A stretch of 64,000 bases of DNA from Flavobacterium aquatile LMG 4008 = ATCC 11947 (GTDB taxonomy: Bacteria; Bacteroidota; Bacteroidia; Flavobacteriales; Flavobacteriaceae): contig NZ_JRHH01000004.1 of assembly GCF_000757385.1 (NCBI RefSeq), forward strand, positions 248,001-312,000, in the 5' to 3' direction. The position numbers and the translations under genes were made by a program. The notes below the pieces were generated by a model. It was not told where the DNA came from and made no database searches. It worked only from the letters and a program-made list of their open reading frames with translations. This document shows, one piece after another, positions 17,050-25,827 of the stretch (the stretch's first letter is position 1; every line of letters begins with the position of its first letter).

Positions 17050-18045
17050 ATGAAAAATTTATTTTTAACGGTATCAATAGTTTCTTTACTATTTGTGTCA
17101 TGCGACGATGACGATACTACCAATTCAAATGATGATTTGATGCTTGTTACAACTAGCAACACTTCGGGAACGGTTTCATTTACAAATCTATCTCAATCTA
17201 ATCCTGTTCCAGCAAATTTTACAGTTGGCGGAGTAGATAATGATGGAGCATTTTTTAGCCCAATTTCAAACCGATTGATTATTGCTTCTAGAACAAATAA
17301 CAGGCTTGAGCAATACCAAGGAATTGAAGAGGCACTTGATGGTGGTTCTACAACTTTAGAAATGCAATTTGCAAGTGCAAGTGATTTTGATAATCCAAGA
17401 GAAATTTCAATTTCTGACGATAAGATTGTTGTAACGCAAGATCAAAGTGTTGCAAACGGAAACACAAATAAATTTCTTGTGTATCAAAGAAATACTTCTG
17501 GTTTGGTTTTAGTAAATGAATATACTGTTGACTTTAAAGTTTGGGGAATTCATGTTGAAGGTTCAACTTTATATGCAGTTGCCGATTTAACAGGAGATAT
17601 TGTAGTTTTCAATAATTTCTTTTCAAATTTAACTGGTGCTATAACTCCAACAAAAAGAGTTACTATTGAAGGATTAGTTAGAACACATGGTTTAACGTTC
17701 TCTTCTCAAGACAATTGTTTGGTTTTAACAGATATTGGAAACGCATTACTTGATAATGATGGAGCAATTATTGTGATCAATGACTTTACAAATGTTTTAG
17801 CCGATACTGCTAATCTTGGAACTATCGCATTAAGTAATCAAATTAAAATTTCTGGATCTAATACGCATTTGGGTAATCCAGTAGATGTATCTTACGATTC
17901 ATCTTCAGAGAAAATTTATGTAGCAGAACGTTTATTTGGTAGTGGTCAAGTACTTACATTTGATAAACCATCAACTTCTTCTAATCAAGCTCCTCAATCA
18001 TTTAGAACTGAAGCTGGAGTTTCATCAGTTTATTTATATAGATAA
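17050..18045 (+). CDS. Surface-exposed lipoprotein, probable beta-propeller
   Basis: A 331-residue lipoprotein. The signal sequence ends LLFVSC (Cys19), followed directly by D-D-D-D, which matches the acidic export signal that sends Bacteroidetes lipoproteins to the cell surface. The rest is beta-rich with repeated blocks of ~45-50 residues (e.g. FFSPISNRLIIASRT, then GIHVEGSTLYAVADL, then VDVSYDSSSEKIYVAERL), suggesting a six- or seven-bladed propeller. No enzyme motif. It is flanked by terminators on both sides. Confidence 0.8.
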   Translation: MKNLFLTVSIVSLLFVSCDDDDTTNSNDDLMLVTTSNTSGTVSFTNLSQSNPVPANFTVGGVDNDGAFFSPISNRLIIASRTNNRLEQYQGIEEALDGGSTTLEMQFASASDFDNPREISISDDKIVVTQDQSVANGNTNKFLVYQRNTSGLVLVNEYTVDFKVWGIHVEGSTLYAVADLTGDIVVFNNFFSNLTGAITPTKRVTIEGLVRTHGLTFSSQDNCLVLTDIGNALLDNDGAIIVINDFTNVLADTANLGTIALSNQIKISGSNTHLGNPVDVSYDSSSEKIYVAERLFGSGQVLTFDKPSTSSNQAPQSFRTEAGVSSVYLYR

Positions 18046-18072
18046 GATTAAATTTTTCTAAAATAAATTTTA

Positions 18073-18109
18073 AACCTTCAATTTTAATTTAATTGAAGGT
18101 TTTTTTTTA
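18073..18109 (+). terminator. Terminator after lipoprotein gene
   Basis: AACCTTCAATT (18073-18083) pairs with AATTGAAGGTT (18091-18101), 7-base loop, then T tract. Confidence 0.88.
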
Positions 18110-18126
18110 TCATAATTTTAGATGAT

Positions 18127-18134
18127 TACATTTG
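18127..18134 (+). promoter_or_regulatory. M14 peptidase promoter -7 box
   Basis: TACATTTG fits TAnnTTTG. It overlaps the upstream TTG (18132) that could otherwise be read as a start, which supports the ATG at 18150 as the real start. Confidence 0.65.
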
Positions 18135-18149
18135 TATCAAATTTATTTT

Positions 18150-19289
18150 ATGGATTACTTCGAATTACATAAACAATACAAAGCCAATTCGCTTTTTGGG
18201 AGATACATTACCTTAAAAGATATTGAACCACTTCTAGAAAAACTTCCAACAGAAATAATTGGAACGTCTGTTTTGGGTAAACCAATTTATAAATATACAA
18301 TTGGTTTGGGTAAAATTAGGGTTTTTATGTGGTCACAAATGCATGGAAATGAAAGCACGACAACCAAAGCTTTATTCGATTTTTTAAATGTTCTTAATTC
18401 GGAAACTGAAATAGGAGAGAAGCTACTCAGTCATTTTACGTTTTGCTTTCTTCCGATGGTAAATCCTGACGGAGCCGAACTTTATACTCGTGAAAATGCC
18501 AATAAAATCGATTTGAATCGAGATTCGGTTACTTTATTGCAGCCCGAAAGTCAGTTATTACGTCAAACTTTTGAAGATTTCAAATCCGATTTTTGCTACA
18601 ATCTTCATGATCAACGTACTATTTTTGGCGCAGGAACTACTGGAAATGTTGCAACAGTGTCCTTTCTAGCACCATCTTTTAATGAAAACCGGGATGTTAA
18701 TGATGTTAGAATAAAAGCAATGAACATAATTGTTGCTATGAATAATGAATTGCAGAAGTATATTCCCAATCAAGTAGGTCGTTTTGACGATGGATTTAAT
18801 TTGAATTGTATTGGTGATATGTTTACTTTTCTGAATGTGCCAACAATTTTATTTGAAGCCGGACATTATCAAGACGATTATTACAGAGAATTCACTCGCA
18901 AAATGATTTTTATTGCATTAATTTCAGGATTACTAGATATTTACGAAAACGATGTAGTTGACAATAAAATGGATGTTTATTTGCAAATTCCTCAAAATAA
19001 CATCGTTTTTTATGATTTTATTTATAAAAATGTTAAAATAAATTATGATAATAAAGAAATAATTACGAATTTTGCCGCTCAATACAAAGAAGAACTTATT
19101 GATTCTAAGGTCCAATTTAACGCCTACATTGTAGAAATTGGAGAATTAAAAGGTAAATATGGTCATTTTCAATACAATGCTCACAAAATGAAGTATTCCG
19201 ATGAAAATGGTTCTATTCCGAAAATAAATCAAAAAGCTGACTTTTGTTTAGGAAAAGATATAAAATTTGTTAATGGTTTAAAAAAATAA
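18150..19289 (+). CDS. M14 family zinc carboxypeptidase
   Basis: A 379-residue peptidase of the carboxypeptidase A family. Zinc ligands are in MHGNEST (His and Glu) and NLHDQR (His). MVNPDGAELYTRENANKIDLN holds the substrate-binding Arg region, and FEAGH near residue 240 supplies the candidate catalytic Glu. No signal peptide, so it is cytoplasmic. The last ~120 residues form an extra beta-rich domain. I chose the ATG at 18150 because an in-frame TTG 18 bases earlier lies inside the promoter box. Monocistronic. Confidence 0.9.
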   Translation: MDYFELHKQYKANSLFGRYITLKDIEPLLEKLPTEIIGTSVLGKPIYKYTIGLGKIRVFMWSQMHGNESTTTKALFDFLNVLNSETEIGEKLLSHFTFCFLPMVNPDGAELYTRENANKIDLNRDSVTLLQPESQLLRQTFEDFKSDFCYNLHDQRTIFGAGTTGNVATVSFLAPSFNENRDVNDVRIKAMNIIVAMNNELQKYIPNQVGRFDDGFNLNCIGDMFTFLNVPTILFEAGHYQDDYYREFTRKMIFIALISGLLDIYENDVVDNKMDVYLQIPQNNIVFYDFIYKNVKINYDNKEIITNFAAQYKEELIDSKVQFNAYIVEIGELKGKYGHFQYNAHKMKYSDENGSIPKINQKADFCLGKDIKFVNGLKK

Positions 19290-19367
19290 CATAATTTATT
19301 CTTTTTTATTAAATAAAATGTATTTATTTGTATTGTAATGTAAAACAATAATAATAAATTATTAAAT

Positions 19368-19847
19368 ATGAGTAAGTTTCGTTTAGATGAAGTAGATCAC
19401 CAAATCCTTGATATGTTGATAGATAACACAAGAGTTCCATTTACAGATATCGCAAAAAAACTTTTAATTTCTGCTGGAACCGTTCACGTAAGAGTCAAGA
19501 AAATGGAAGATGCAGGAATCATTATGGGTTCTTCACTAACTTTAGATTATGAAAAATTAGGATATTCATTCATTGCTTATGTTGGAGTTTTCCTTAATAA
19601 CACTTCTCAAACAAAATTTGTTTTAGAAAGAATAAACGAAATTCCATTTGTAACTGTTGCTCATGTTACAACTGGTAAATTCAATATTTTCTGTAAAATT
19701 CGCGCCAAAGATACTAAGCATGCTAAAGATGTAATCTTCATGATTGACGATATTGAAGGTGTATACAGAACAGAAACTATGATTTCGCTTGAAGAAAGTA
19801 TCAACGATAAAAAACGCTTGATGCACACCATTTTTAAAGATATTTAA
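19368..19847 (+). CDS. Lrp/AsnC family transcriptional regulator
   Basis: A 159-residue regulator with the N-terminal AsnC helix-turn-helix (DEVDHQILDMLIDNTRVPFT then DIAKKLLISAGTVHVRVKKM) and a C-terminal RAM ligand-binding domain (GYSFIAYVGVFLN ... VTTGKFNIFCKI). It probably senses an amino acid or similar metabolite as an octamer. Flavobacterial members often sit alone as here. A terminator follows at 19871, so it is not part of the ppc operon, though it could regulate nearby amino-acid or polyamine genes. Confidence 0.95.
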   Translation: MSKFRLDEVDHQILDMLIDNTRVPFTDIAKKLLISAGTVHVRVKKMEDAGIIMGSSLTLDYEKLGYSFIAYVGVFLNNTSQTKFVLERINEIPFVTVAHVTTGKFNIFCKIRAKDTKHAKDVIFMIDDIEGVYRTETMISLEESINDKKRLMHTIFKDI

Positions 19848-19870
19848 TAGTTAAATTTCAATATTTTATC

Positions 19871-19899
19871 AACCTCAAGTTAATTCTTGAGGTTTTTTT
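19871..19899 (+). terminator. Terminator after Lrp regulator
   Basis: AACCTCAAG / CTTGAGGTT stem, 6-base loop, then seven T. Confidence 0.85.
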
Positions 19900-19926
19900 G
19901 TACCTTAATGCCAAATTAATTTTGAA

Positions 19927-20658
19927 ATGAAAGTGCCAAAAAATAAGTTCCGATTTATTTTGATTTTTTGCATCGTTGGAATACTTTTTCTTCAGTTTTC
20001 GTCAGCTGAAAAGGAAGATTTTGTTTCTTATTCTGTAAATCCTAAAATGGAAACGATTGCATTGTATTGGAAAAACGAAAAGCATAGTAACTTTGGAAGT
20101 ATTGAAAATCTGAATAAATGGTTGTCAAAGAATAAAAAAAAATTACTTTTTGCTACTAATGGCGGAATGTATAAAAAAGACCAATCTCCACAAGGACTTT
20201 TTATTCAAAATGGAATAACTAAATCACCAATTGATACATCTACAGCCGGCGGAAATTTCTATTTAAAACCAAATGGAATATTTTATATAACCTCAAGAAA
20301 AGAAGCATTTATATCAAAAACAGATGAATTTATAAATACTAAAAATGTAGATTTTGCTACACAATCCGGACCAATGTTAGTGATTGACGGAAAAATTCAT
20401 CCCGCATTTAATAAAAATTCTACGAATTTGAATATTAGAAATGGAGTAGGAGTTTTACCTAATAACGATATTATTTTTGCAATGTCTAAAAAAGAAATTA
20501 GTTTCTATGAATTTGCAGAATATTTCAAAAGTAAGGGTTGTAAAAATGCATTATATTTGGATGGTTTTGTTTCGAGAACCTATTGTCCAAAAGAAAATTG
20601 GAAACAAACCGACGGCAACTTTGGTGTTATAATTGGAATTACTAAAAACAAAAATTAA
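19927..20658 (+). CDS. Phosphodiester glycosidase (NAGPA-like) family protein
   Basis: A 243-residue protein with an N-terminal membrane anchor or signal (FILIFCIVGILFLQFSSA), so it acts in the periplasm. The domain matches the phosphodiester glycosidase family, with FATNGGMYKKDQSPQGLFI and the typical C-terminal block ALYLDGFVSRTYCP. Family members cleave N-acetylglucosamine-1-phosphodiester or related bonds in cell-wall or exopolysaccharide material; the substrate here is unknown. It is two bases upstream of ppc, so they are very likely cotranscribed, although no functional link is obvious. Confidence 0.88.
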   Translation: MKVPKNKFRFILIFCIVGILFLQFSSAEKEDFVSYSVNPKMETIALYWKNEKHSNFGSIENLNKWLSKNKKKLLFATNGGMYKKDQSPQGLFIQNGITKSPIDTSTAGGNFYLKPNGIFYITSRKEAFISKTDEFINTKNVDFATQSGPMLVIDGKIHPAFNKNSTNLNIRNGVGVLPNNDIIFAMSKKEISFYEFAEYFKSKGCKNALYLDGFVSRTYCPKENWKQTDGNFGVIIGITKNKN

Positions 20659-20660
20659 CT

Positions 20661-23240
20661 ATGTATACACTTCCTAAAATAGAACGTTTCAATCAAAATG
20701 TATTGTCTAAGTATCACATTTACAATAGTGTATTTATCACTTTACCATTTGATGCCATTGACAATACTGGAGTTTTATTACCACTTTTTAGTGAAGTTTG
20801 CGATAATGGTTTTAAAAATAATTTAACTCCAATTGAAATTGTCAATTCGTTTTTCGAAAAATATTTAGGCGACGTTTCCTTAGAAGAAAAAGTTAGTTTG
20901 ATGTTTCGATTTATACAATATGTTGAACGTCAAATAGTTTTATTCGATGCAATTGAAGATGCTGCATTTCCTGTGGTAAATAATATGGAAGGAAAAGGTT
21001 CTCTTAGAGATGTGAAAGATCGCGCAGATACCAAAGAATTGAAGCAAGAATTGATTTCATTTCTAGAGGATTTTAATATTCGAACGGTTTTAACAGCGCA
21101 TCCAACCCAATTTTATCCAGGTTCTGTTCTCGGAATTATTACCGATTTAACCAATGCTGTTCGTGATAATGATTTAGTCAAAATCAAAGAATTATTAGCG
21201 CAATTGGGAAAAACTCCGTTCATCAAGAAAGATAAGCCCACACCTTTTGACGAAGCAGTGAGTTTGATTTGGTATCTAGAAAATGTGTTTTATCAATCCT
21301 CTGGTGAAATGCTACAATTCATTCAGAAGAACATTTTTAAGGAAAAAGCTATTTCAAATTCGATTATAAATTTAGGATTTTGGCCCGGTGGTGATAGAGA
21401 CGGAAACCCATTTGTTACTTCAGAAATCACTTTAAAAGTTGCAGACAGACTTCGAACATCTATTTTAAAATGTTATTATCTAGACATTAGAAAACTTAAA
21501 AGAAAACTAACATTTTCTGGAATTGAAAACATAATTGCCGAAATTGAAAATAAAATTTATCGTTCTGTATTTTACTCAAATGGAGCGATTTATATAACAT
21601 TACCTGAATTAAAAGAAAAACTAAATTTAGTAAAATCTATTTGCATTGAAAAACACCAATCGTTGTATTTAGATGAAATAAATGACTTAATAAATAAGGT
21701 AAACGTCTTCGGATTTCATTTTGCCTCGTTAGATATTCGTCAAAATAGTAAAATTATTACTGGTGTAATAAAATATATGTTTACTTCCTTTGGAGCTTCA
21801 AATCCTAAGGAACTTAAGTATTTTGATTTTTCAGAGGAACAAAAAATAAAATATCTTTCTAAAGTTTCTGGAAATATGATCACCTCAGAATATTTTAATG
21901 ACGAGATGACCAAACAAACTTTGGATTCTATCTATGCAATGAAGCAAATTCAAGAAAATAATGGTGAATTAGGTTCCAATAGATATATAATTTCTAATAA
22001 TGAAAGTGCCTTAAATGTTATGGAAGTCTTTGCATTATTCAAATTATGTGGATGGAAAAATCCAACTGTCGATTTCGTTCCGTTATTTGAATCTATTGAT
22101 GATTTGCAAGTTGCCGATAAAATAATGGAGCAATTGTACACCAATCCTGAATATGCAAATCATTTAAAAAATCGAGAAAACAAGCAAACAGTTATGCTAG
22201 GTTTTTCTGATGGAACGAAAGATGGTGGCTATTTAATGGCGAATTGGGGAATTTATAAAGCTAAAGAAACCATTACAGAAATTTCTAGAAAATACGGAAT
22301 TAAAGTAATTTTCTTTGATGGTCGTGGTGGTCCGCCAGCTCGTGGTGGTGGAAAAACCAATAAATTTTATGAATCTTTAGGATCTAAAATCGAACACAAC
22401 GAAATACAATTAACCATTCAAGGTCAAACGATTAGTTCTAATTTTGGGACTACAGATTCGTGTCGATATAATCTTGAAAATCTTTTGAGCGCTGGAGTTT
22501 CAAATGAGATTTTCAACAAGAAAGAAAATAATTTATCAAAATCTGATGAAAAAATTATTGATGAATTGGCCAATATAGGTTATGAAAAATATTTGAGTTT
22601 TAAGAATCACCCTAAATTTGTTCCTTATTTGGAGCAAATGAGTACGCTGAATTATTATTCTAAAACCAATATTGGTAGTCGACCATCCAAACGTAATTCT
22701 GGTAGCGAATTGAATTTTGCCGATCTTCGCGCCATTCCGTTTGTAGGCTCATGGAGTCAAATGAAACAAAATGTCCCCGGATTTTTTGGTGTTGGAACGG
22801 CTTTAAAACATTTTGAATCAACGAACCAATGGAAAAAAGTGCAAACATTATATGATACTTCTTTGTTTTTTAGAACGTTATTAGAAAATAGTATGATGTC
22901 GTTGGCAAAATCATTTTTACCATTAACGCAATACATGCAAAATGATCCCGAATTTGGTGATTTTTGGCAAATTATTTTCGATGAATTTCAAGAAACCAAA
23001 CGATTATTATTAAAAATTGCAGGACATACAGAGTTAATGGAGAATTATCCCGATGGGAAAGCTTCTATTAAGATGCGTGAAGATATCGTTTTACCATTAT
23101 TAACAATTCAACAATATTCGTTGATGATGATAAATTTAATAAAAGGGTTTAACAGTGAGGATAAATTACTAGAAGTTTATGAAAAATTAGTAACACGTTC
23201 GCTATTTGGAAATACTAATGCTAGTAGAAATTCAGCTTAA
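20661..23240 (+). CDS. ppc: Phosphoenolpyruvate carboxylase
   Basis: Anaplerotic enzyme converting PEP and bicarbonate to oxaloacetate. The 859-residue length fits. The catalytic histidine lies in LTAHPTQFYPGS and the PEP-binding block is GFWPGGDRDGNPFVT. The mobile glycine-rich loop reads FFDGRGGPPARGGGKTN, the Bacteroidetes variant of the usual FHGRGGSIGRGGGP. The C-terminus is SRNSA rather than the nearly universal NTG-type ending that normally reaches the active site, so the enzyme may have altered regulation or kinetics. It is followed after 3 bases by a small membrane protein. Confidence 0.95.
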   Translation: MYTLPKIERFNQNVLSKYHIYNSVFITLPFDAIDNTGVLLPLFSEVCDNGFKNNLTPIEIVNSFFEKYLGDVSLEEKVSLMFRFIQYVERQIVLFDAIEDAAFPVVNNMEGKGSLRDVKDRADTKELKQELISFLEDFNIRTVLTAHPTQFYPGSVLGIITDLTNAVRDNDLVKIKELLAQLGKTPFIKKDKPTPFDEAVSLIWYLENVFYQSSGEMLQFIQKNIFKEKAISNSIINLGFWPGGDRDGNPFVTSEITLKVADRLRTSILKCYYLDIRKLKRKLTFSGIENIIAEIENKIYRSVFYSNGAIYITLPELKEKLNLVKSICIEKHQSLYLDEINDLINKVNVFGFHFASLDIRQNSKIITGVIKYMFTSFGASNPKELKYFDFSEEQKIKYLSKVSGNMITSEYFNDEMTKQTLDSIYAMKQIQENNGELGSNRYIISNNESALNVMEVFALFKLCGWKNPTVDFVPLFESIDDLQVADKIMEQLYTNPEYANHLKNRENKQTVMLGFSDGTKDGGYLMANWGIYKAKETITEISRKYGIKVIFFDGRGGPPARGGGKTNKFYESLGSKIEHNEIQLTIQGQTISSNFGTTDSCRYNLENLLSAGVSNEIFNKKENNLSKSDEKIIDELANIGYEKYLSFKNHPKFVPYLEQMSTLNYYSKTNIGSRPSKRNSGSELNFADLRAIPFVGSWSQMKQNVPGFFGVGTALKHFESTNQWKKVQTLYDTSLFFRTLLENSMMSLAKSFLPLTQYMQNDPEFGDFWQIIFDEFQETKRLLLKIAGHTELMENYPDGKASIKMREDIVLPLLTIQQYSLMMINLIKGFNSEDKLLEVYEKLVTRSLFGNTNASRNSA

Positions 23241-23243
23241 ATT

Positions 23244-23642
23244 ATGATGAATAGTTATAGAAATTATTATTTAATATTATTGGTAATTTCAATTGGTTGG
23301 ATTTTACTCGGTGATAACTTTTATAATAATTTTGCACCTTTACTATTTTTCATTTTTGGTTTTCCAATTTTTGGATTTTTATATTTCACTAATTTATCCA
23401 ACTTTAGTATTTTATTAAAAAACAAAAAACCTGAATTGTTTAAAAAAGTAGCTATTGATTATGGTTATTTCAAAGATGAAATGATTAACGGAATTAATTT
23501 ATTCAATTCCTCAGGATTCTATGAATTAGATGATGAAGATTTAAAAAGGAGTTATAAAAAATTGAAAAGTAGTTTGAACTATTTGATTTTATCTTTTGGT
23601 TCATTTGCACTAATTGGAATTTTGACAATATATATTAAATAA
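23244..23642 (+). CDS. Small membrane protein of unknown function
   Basis: A 132-residue protein with two hydrophobic segments near the N-terminus (residues ~8-25 and ~30-52) and one at the C-terminus (~113-131), enclosing a charged central stretch with many Lys, Glu and Asp. No domain recognised. The ATG lies 3 bases after ppc and its stop is one base before the DinB gene, so it is an internal gene of a tight four-gene operon. The tight fit supports it being a real gene. Confidence 0.7.
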   Translation: MMNSYRNYYLILLVISIGWILLGDNFYNNFAPLLFFIFGFPIFGFLYFTNLSNFSILLKNKKPELFKKVAIDYGYFKDEMINGINLFNSSGFYELDDEDLKRSYKKLKSSLNYLILSFGSFALIGILTIYIK

Positions 23643-23643
23643 A

Positions 23644-24162
23644 ATGAAACCAACACAATTACAACCAAACGAATACGGACAATTCTACGCAAATTACATC
23701 TCACAAGTTTCTGATGAATATAGTTTGCAAGAAGAATTAGAAATTTCCTTGCATCGCTTTATCAAATTTGTTCAAGATATTCCAATGGATAAATTTGATT
23801 ACCGTTATGCCGAAGGAAAATGGACTATCAAAGATATCATTTTGCACCTAATTGATGCTGAACGAATATTTGCCTACCGTGCATTGCGATTTGCCAGAAA
23901 TGATAAAACCGATTTACCAGGTTTTGAAGAAAACGATTATGTGGATGAAGCCAATGCAAATTCACGAACTATCATGGATTTGTTAACCGAATTATCTGCT
24001 GTTAGACATGCAACATTATTACTTTTTAAATCTTTCAATGATGAAAAATTACTTCGAATTGGAACTGCCAATAACAATCAAATGTCAGTTCGAGCGTTAG
24101 GTTTTGTAATAATTGGTCATCAAAATCACCATCAAAGAATTTTTGAGGAAAGATATCTCTAG
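23644..24162 (+). CDS. DinB family protein
   Basis: A 172-residue four-helix-bundle protein of the DinB/YfiT superfamily. Metal-ligand-type histidines are in place: IKDIILHLIDAERIF supplies the first, and IIGHQNHHQRIFEER near the C-terminus the others. Members act as metal-dependent thiol-S-transferases or hydrolases; many are stress related. Last gene of the 19927-24162 group. A strong bidirectional hairpin follows. Confidence 0.92.
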   Translation: MKPTQLQPNEYGQFYANYISQVSDEYSLQEELEISLHRFIKFVQDIPMDKFDYRYAEGKWTIKDIILHLIDAERIFAYRALRFARNDKTDLPGFEENDYVDEANANSRTIMDLLTELSAVRHATLLLFKSFNDEKLLRIGTANNNQMSVRALGFVIIGHQNHHQRIFEERYL

Positions 24163-24209
24163 GGAAATTCCAAAAAACAAACTCCAAATTCCAAAATTTG
24201 GCCCATAAA

Positions 24210-24254
24210 AAATCCCAAATTCCAAGAAAAGTTTTCAATTGGAATTTGGGATTT
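24210..24254. terminator. Bidirectional terminator between DinB gene and acidic-protein gene
   Basis: 16-bp perfect stem AAATCCCAAATTCCAA / TTGGAATTTGGGATTT with a 13-base loop, between two convergent genes. Confidence 0.85.
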
Positions 24255-24276
24255 AAAATATTGGAAATTAAATTAT

Positions 24277-24690
24277 TTATTCTTCGTCGTCATCGTCGTC
24301 AAAGTTGTCTGATGGTTCTTCGTCGTTGTCGTCGTCGTCGTCGTCACCATCATCAGATCCACCTTTGTCTTTTAATAAATCTTCTTCAATATCATCATCA
24401 TCAGATGCATCTTCGTCTTCATCAATTCCAGCAATTGGAATGATTGGTTCGATTACTGAATCTAAATCGTCATCTTCATCAAATTTTTCCATTCTGCTTG
24501 CCAATTTAGTACTCACTTTAACTAAATAAATAGTATCTTCTGTGCGCACTTCAACAGCTTCAATTAATTCATTTTGGGCATTTCTAAATCGGATGATATC
24601 GCTATCATCATATCCTTCAGGAAATTTATCAACTAGTAAATTTAAAATATCGCCAGTTAGCTTAGCATAATCAACAATAATTCTTTTCAT
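24277..24690 (-). CDS. Acidic-tailed conserved flavobacterial protein
   Basis: A 137-residue protein with two parts. The first ~75 residues are a compact alpha/beta domain (RIIVDYAKLTGDILNLLVDK, then FRNAQNELIEAVEVRTEDTI). The rest is almost entirely Asp and Glu, apart from a short Ile/Pro stretch. Relatives I recall are sometimes labelled DNA primase, but no primase motif is present. The acidic tail is coded by GAT/GAC/GAA runs that look like a triplet repeat on the opposite strand. The function is unknown; an RNA- or DNA-mimic or chaperone role could be imagined but nothing supports it directly. Confidence 0.75.
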   Translation of the reverse strand: MKRIIVDYAKLTGDILNLLVDKFPEGYDDSDIIRFRNAQNELIEAVEVRTEDTIYLVKVSTKLASRMEKFDEDDDLDSVIEPIIPIAGIDEDEDASDDDDIEEDLLKDKGGSDDGDDDDDDNDEEPSDNFDDDDDEE

Positions 24691-24760
24691 ATGTGTACAA
24701 TATTATTTTAGTAGGTCCTATTTGGGATCACCTTTTTATTGGCGATTTCATAAATATATT

Positions 24761-25735
24761 TTATTGGTCTAATAAATAAGCAAAAATTAATGGAGCAACA
24801 ATTGTTGCATCCGACTCAATAATGAACTTTGGAGTGTGAATATCTAATTTACCCCAAGTAATTTTCTCGTTTGGTACCGCACCTGAGTACGAACCATAAC
24901 TAGTTGTTGAATCAGATATTTGACAGAAATAACTCCAAAAAGGAACATCGTGCATTTCCATATCTTGGTATAACATTGGTACTACGCAAATTGGAAAATC
25001 TCCTGCAATTCCTCCACCAATTTGGAAGAATCCAACACCTTTTCCACTAGAGTTTTTTGGATACCAATCTGCCAACCACATCATATATTCAATTCCGCTT
25101 TTCATTGTAGTAGGTTTGAATTCACCTTTAATACAATACGAAGCAAAAATATTTCCCATTGTACTGTCTTCCCAACCTGGAACTACAATTGGTAAGTTTT
25201 TTTCTGCAGCAGCAACCATCCAAGAATCTTTTGGATCAATTTCGTAATACTGTTCTAAAACTCCAGAGTTAATCATTTGATACATAAATTCATGCGGAAA
25301 ATAACGTTCTCCTTTAGAGTCAGCATTGTTCCAAATGTCAAATAAATGTGATTGTAATCTTCTAAAAGCTTCTTCTTCTGGAATACATGTATCTGTAACT
25401 CTATTGTAATGGTTTTCTAACAAATCCCATTCTTCTTGTGGAGATAAATCTCTGTAATTTGGAACTCTTTTGTATGAATTGTGAGCTACTAAATTCATAA
25501 TATCTTCTTCAAGATTGGCTCCTGTACAAGAAATAATATGTACTTTATCTTGACGAATCATTTCTGCCAAAGATTTTCCTAACTCAGCCGTACTCATCGC
25601 ACCAGCTAAAGTTATCATCATTTTTCCATTTTCAAGAAGATGTTGTTCATATCCTTTGGCAGCATCTACTAAAGCTGCGGCATTGAAATGAAGGTAATTC
25701 TTCTCAATAAACTGACTTATTGGTCCTTTGCTCAT
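24761..25735 (-). CDS. Deoxyhypusine synthase-like protein (possible homospermidine synthase)
   Basis: A 324-residue member of the deoxyhypusine synthase family. The NAD-binding start MITLAGAMSTAELGKSLAEM is clear. The C-terminal SYSGAVPNEKITWGKLD holds the Trp-Gly-Lys with the lysine that forms the enzyme-butylimine in deoxyhypusine synthase. Bacteria lack eIF5A, and flavobacteria accumulate homospermidine, so a role as homospermidine synthase using putrescine is the likely reading. It lies 92 bases downstream of arginine decarboxylase and is probably cotranscribed with it. Confidence 0.85.
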   Translation of the reverse strand: MSKGPISQFIEKNYLHFNAAALVDAAKGYEQHLLENGKMMITLAGAMSTAELGKSLAEMIRQDKVHIISCTGANLEEDIMNLVAHNSYKRVPNYRDLSPQEEWDLLENHYNRVTDTCIPEEEAFRRLQSHLFDIWNNADSKGERYFPHEFMYQMINSGVLEQYYEIDPKDSWMVAAAEKNLPIVVPGWEDSTMGNIFASYCIKGEFKPTTMKSGIEYMMWLADWYPKNSSGKGVGFFQIGGGIAGDFPICVVPMLYQDMEMHDVPFWSYFCQISDSTTSYGSYSGAVPNEKITWGKLDIHTPKFIIESDATIVAPLIFAYLLDQ

Positions 25736-25827
25736 TTTCTTTGTTTAGTGTTTGTTATTGTAGTTTGGTGTTCAAAGAAAAACTATTTTTCTAAAACCTC
25801 AAACAATTTTTTATAATAAAATTAGAA

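Noticed and set aside
24305..24529. Serine-rich ORF opposite the acidic protein
   Set aside because: A shadow of the GAT/GAA-rich tail on the other strand; Ser runs come from TCA/TCT/TCG complement codons.
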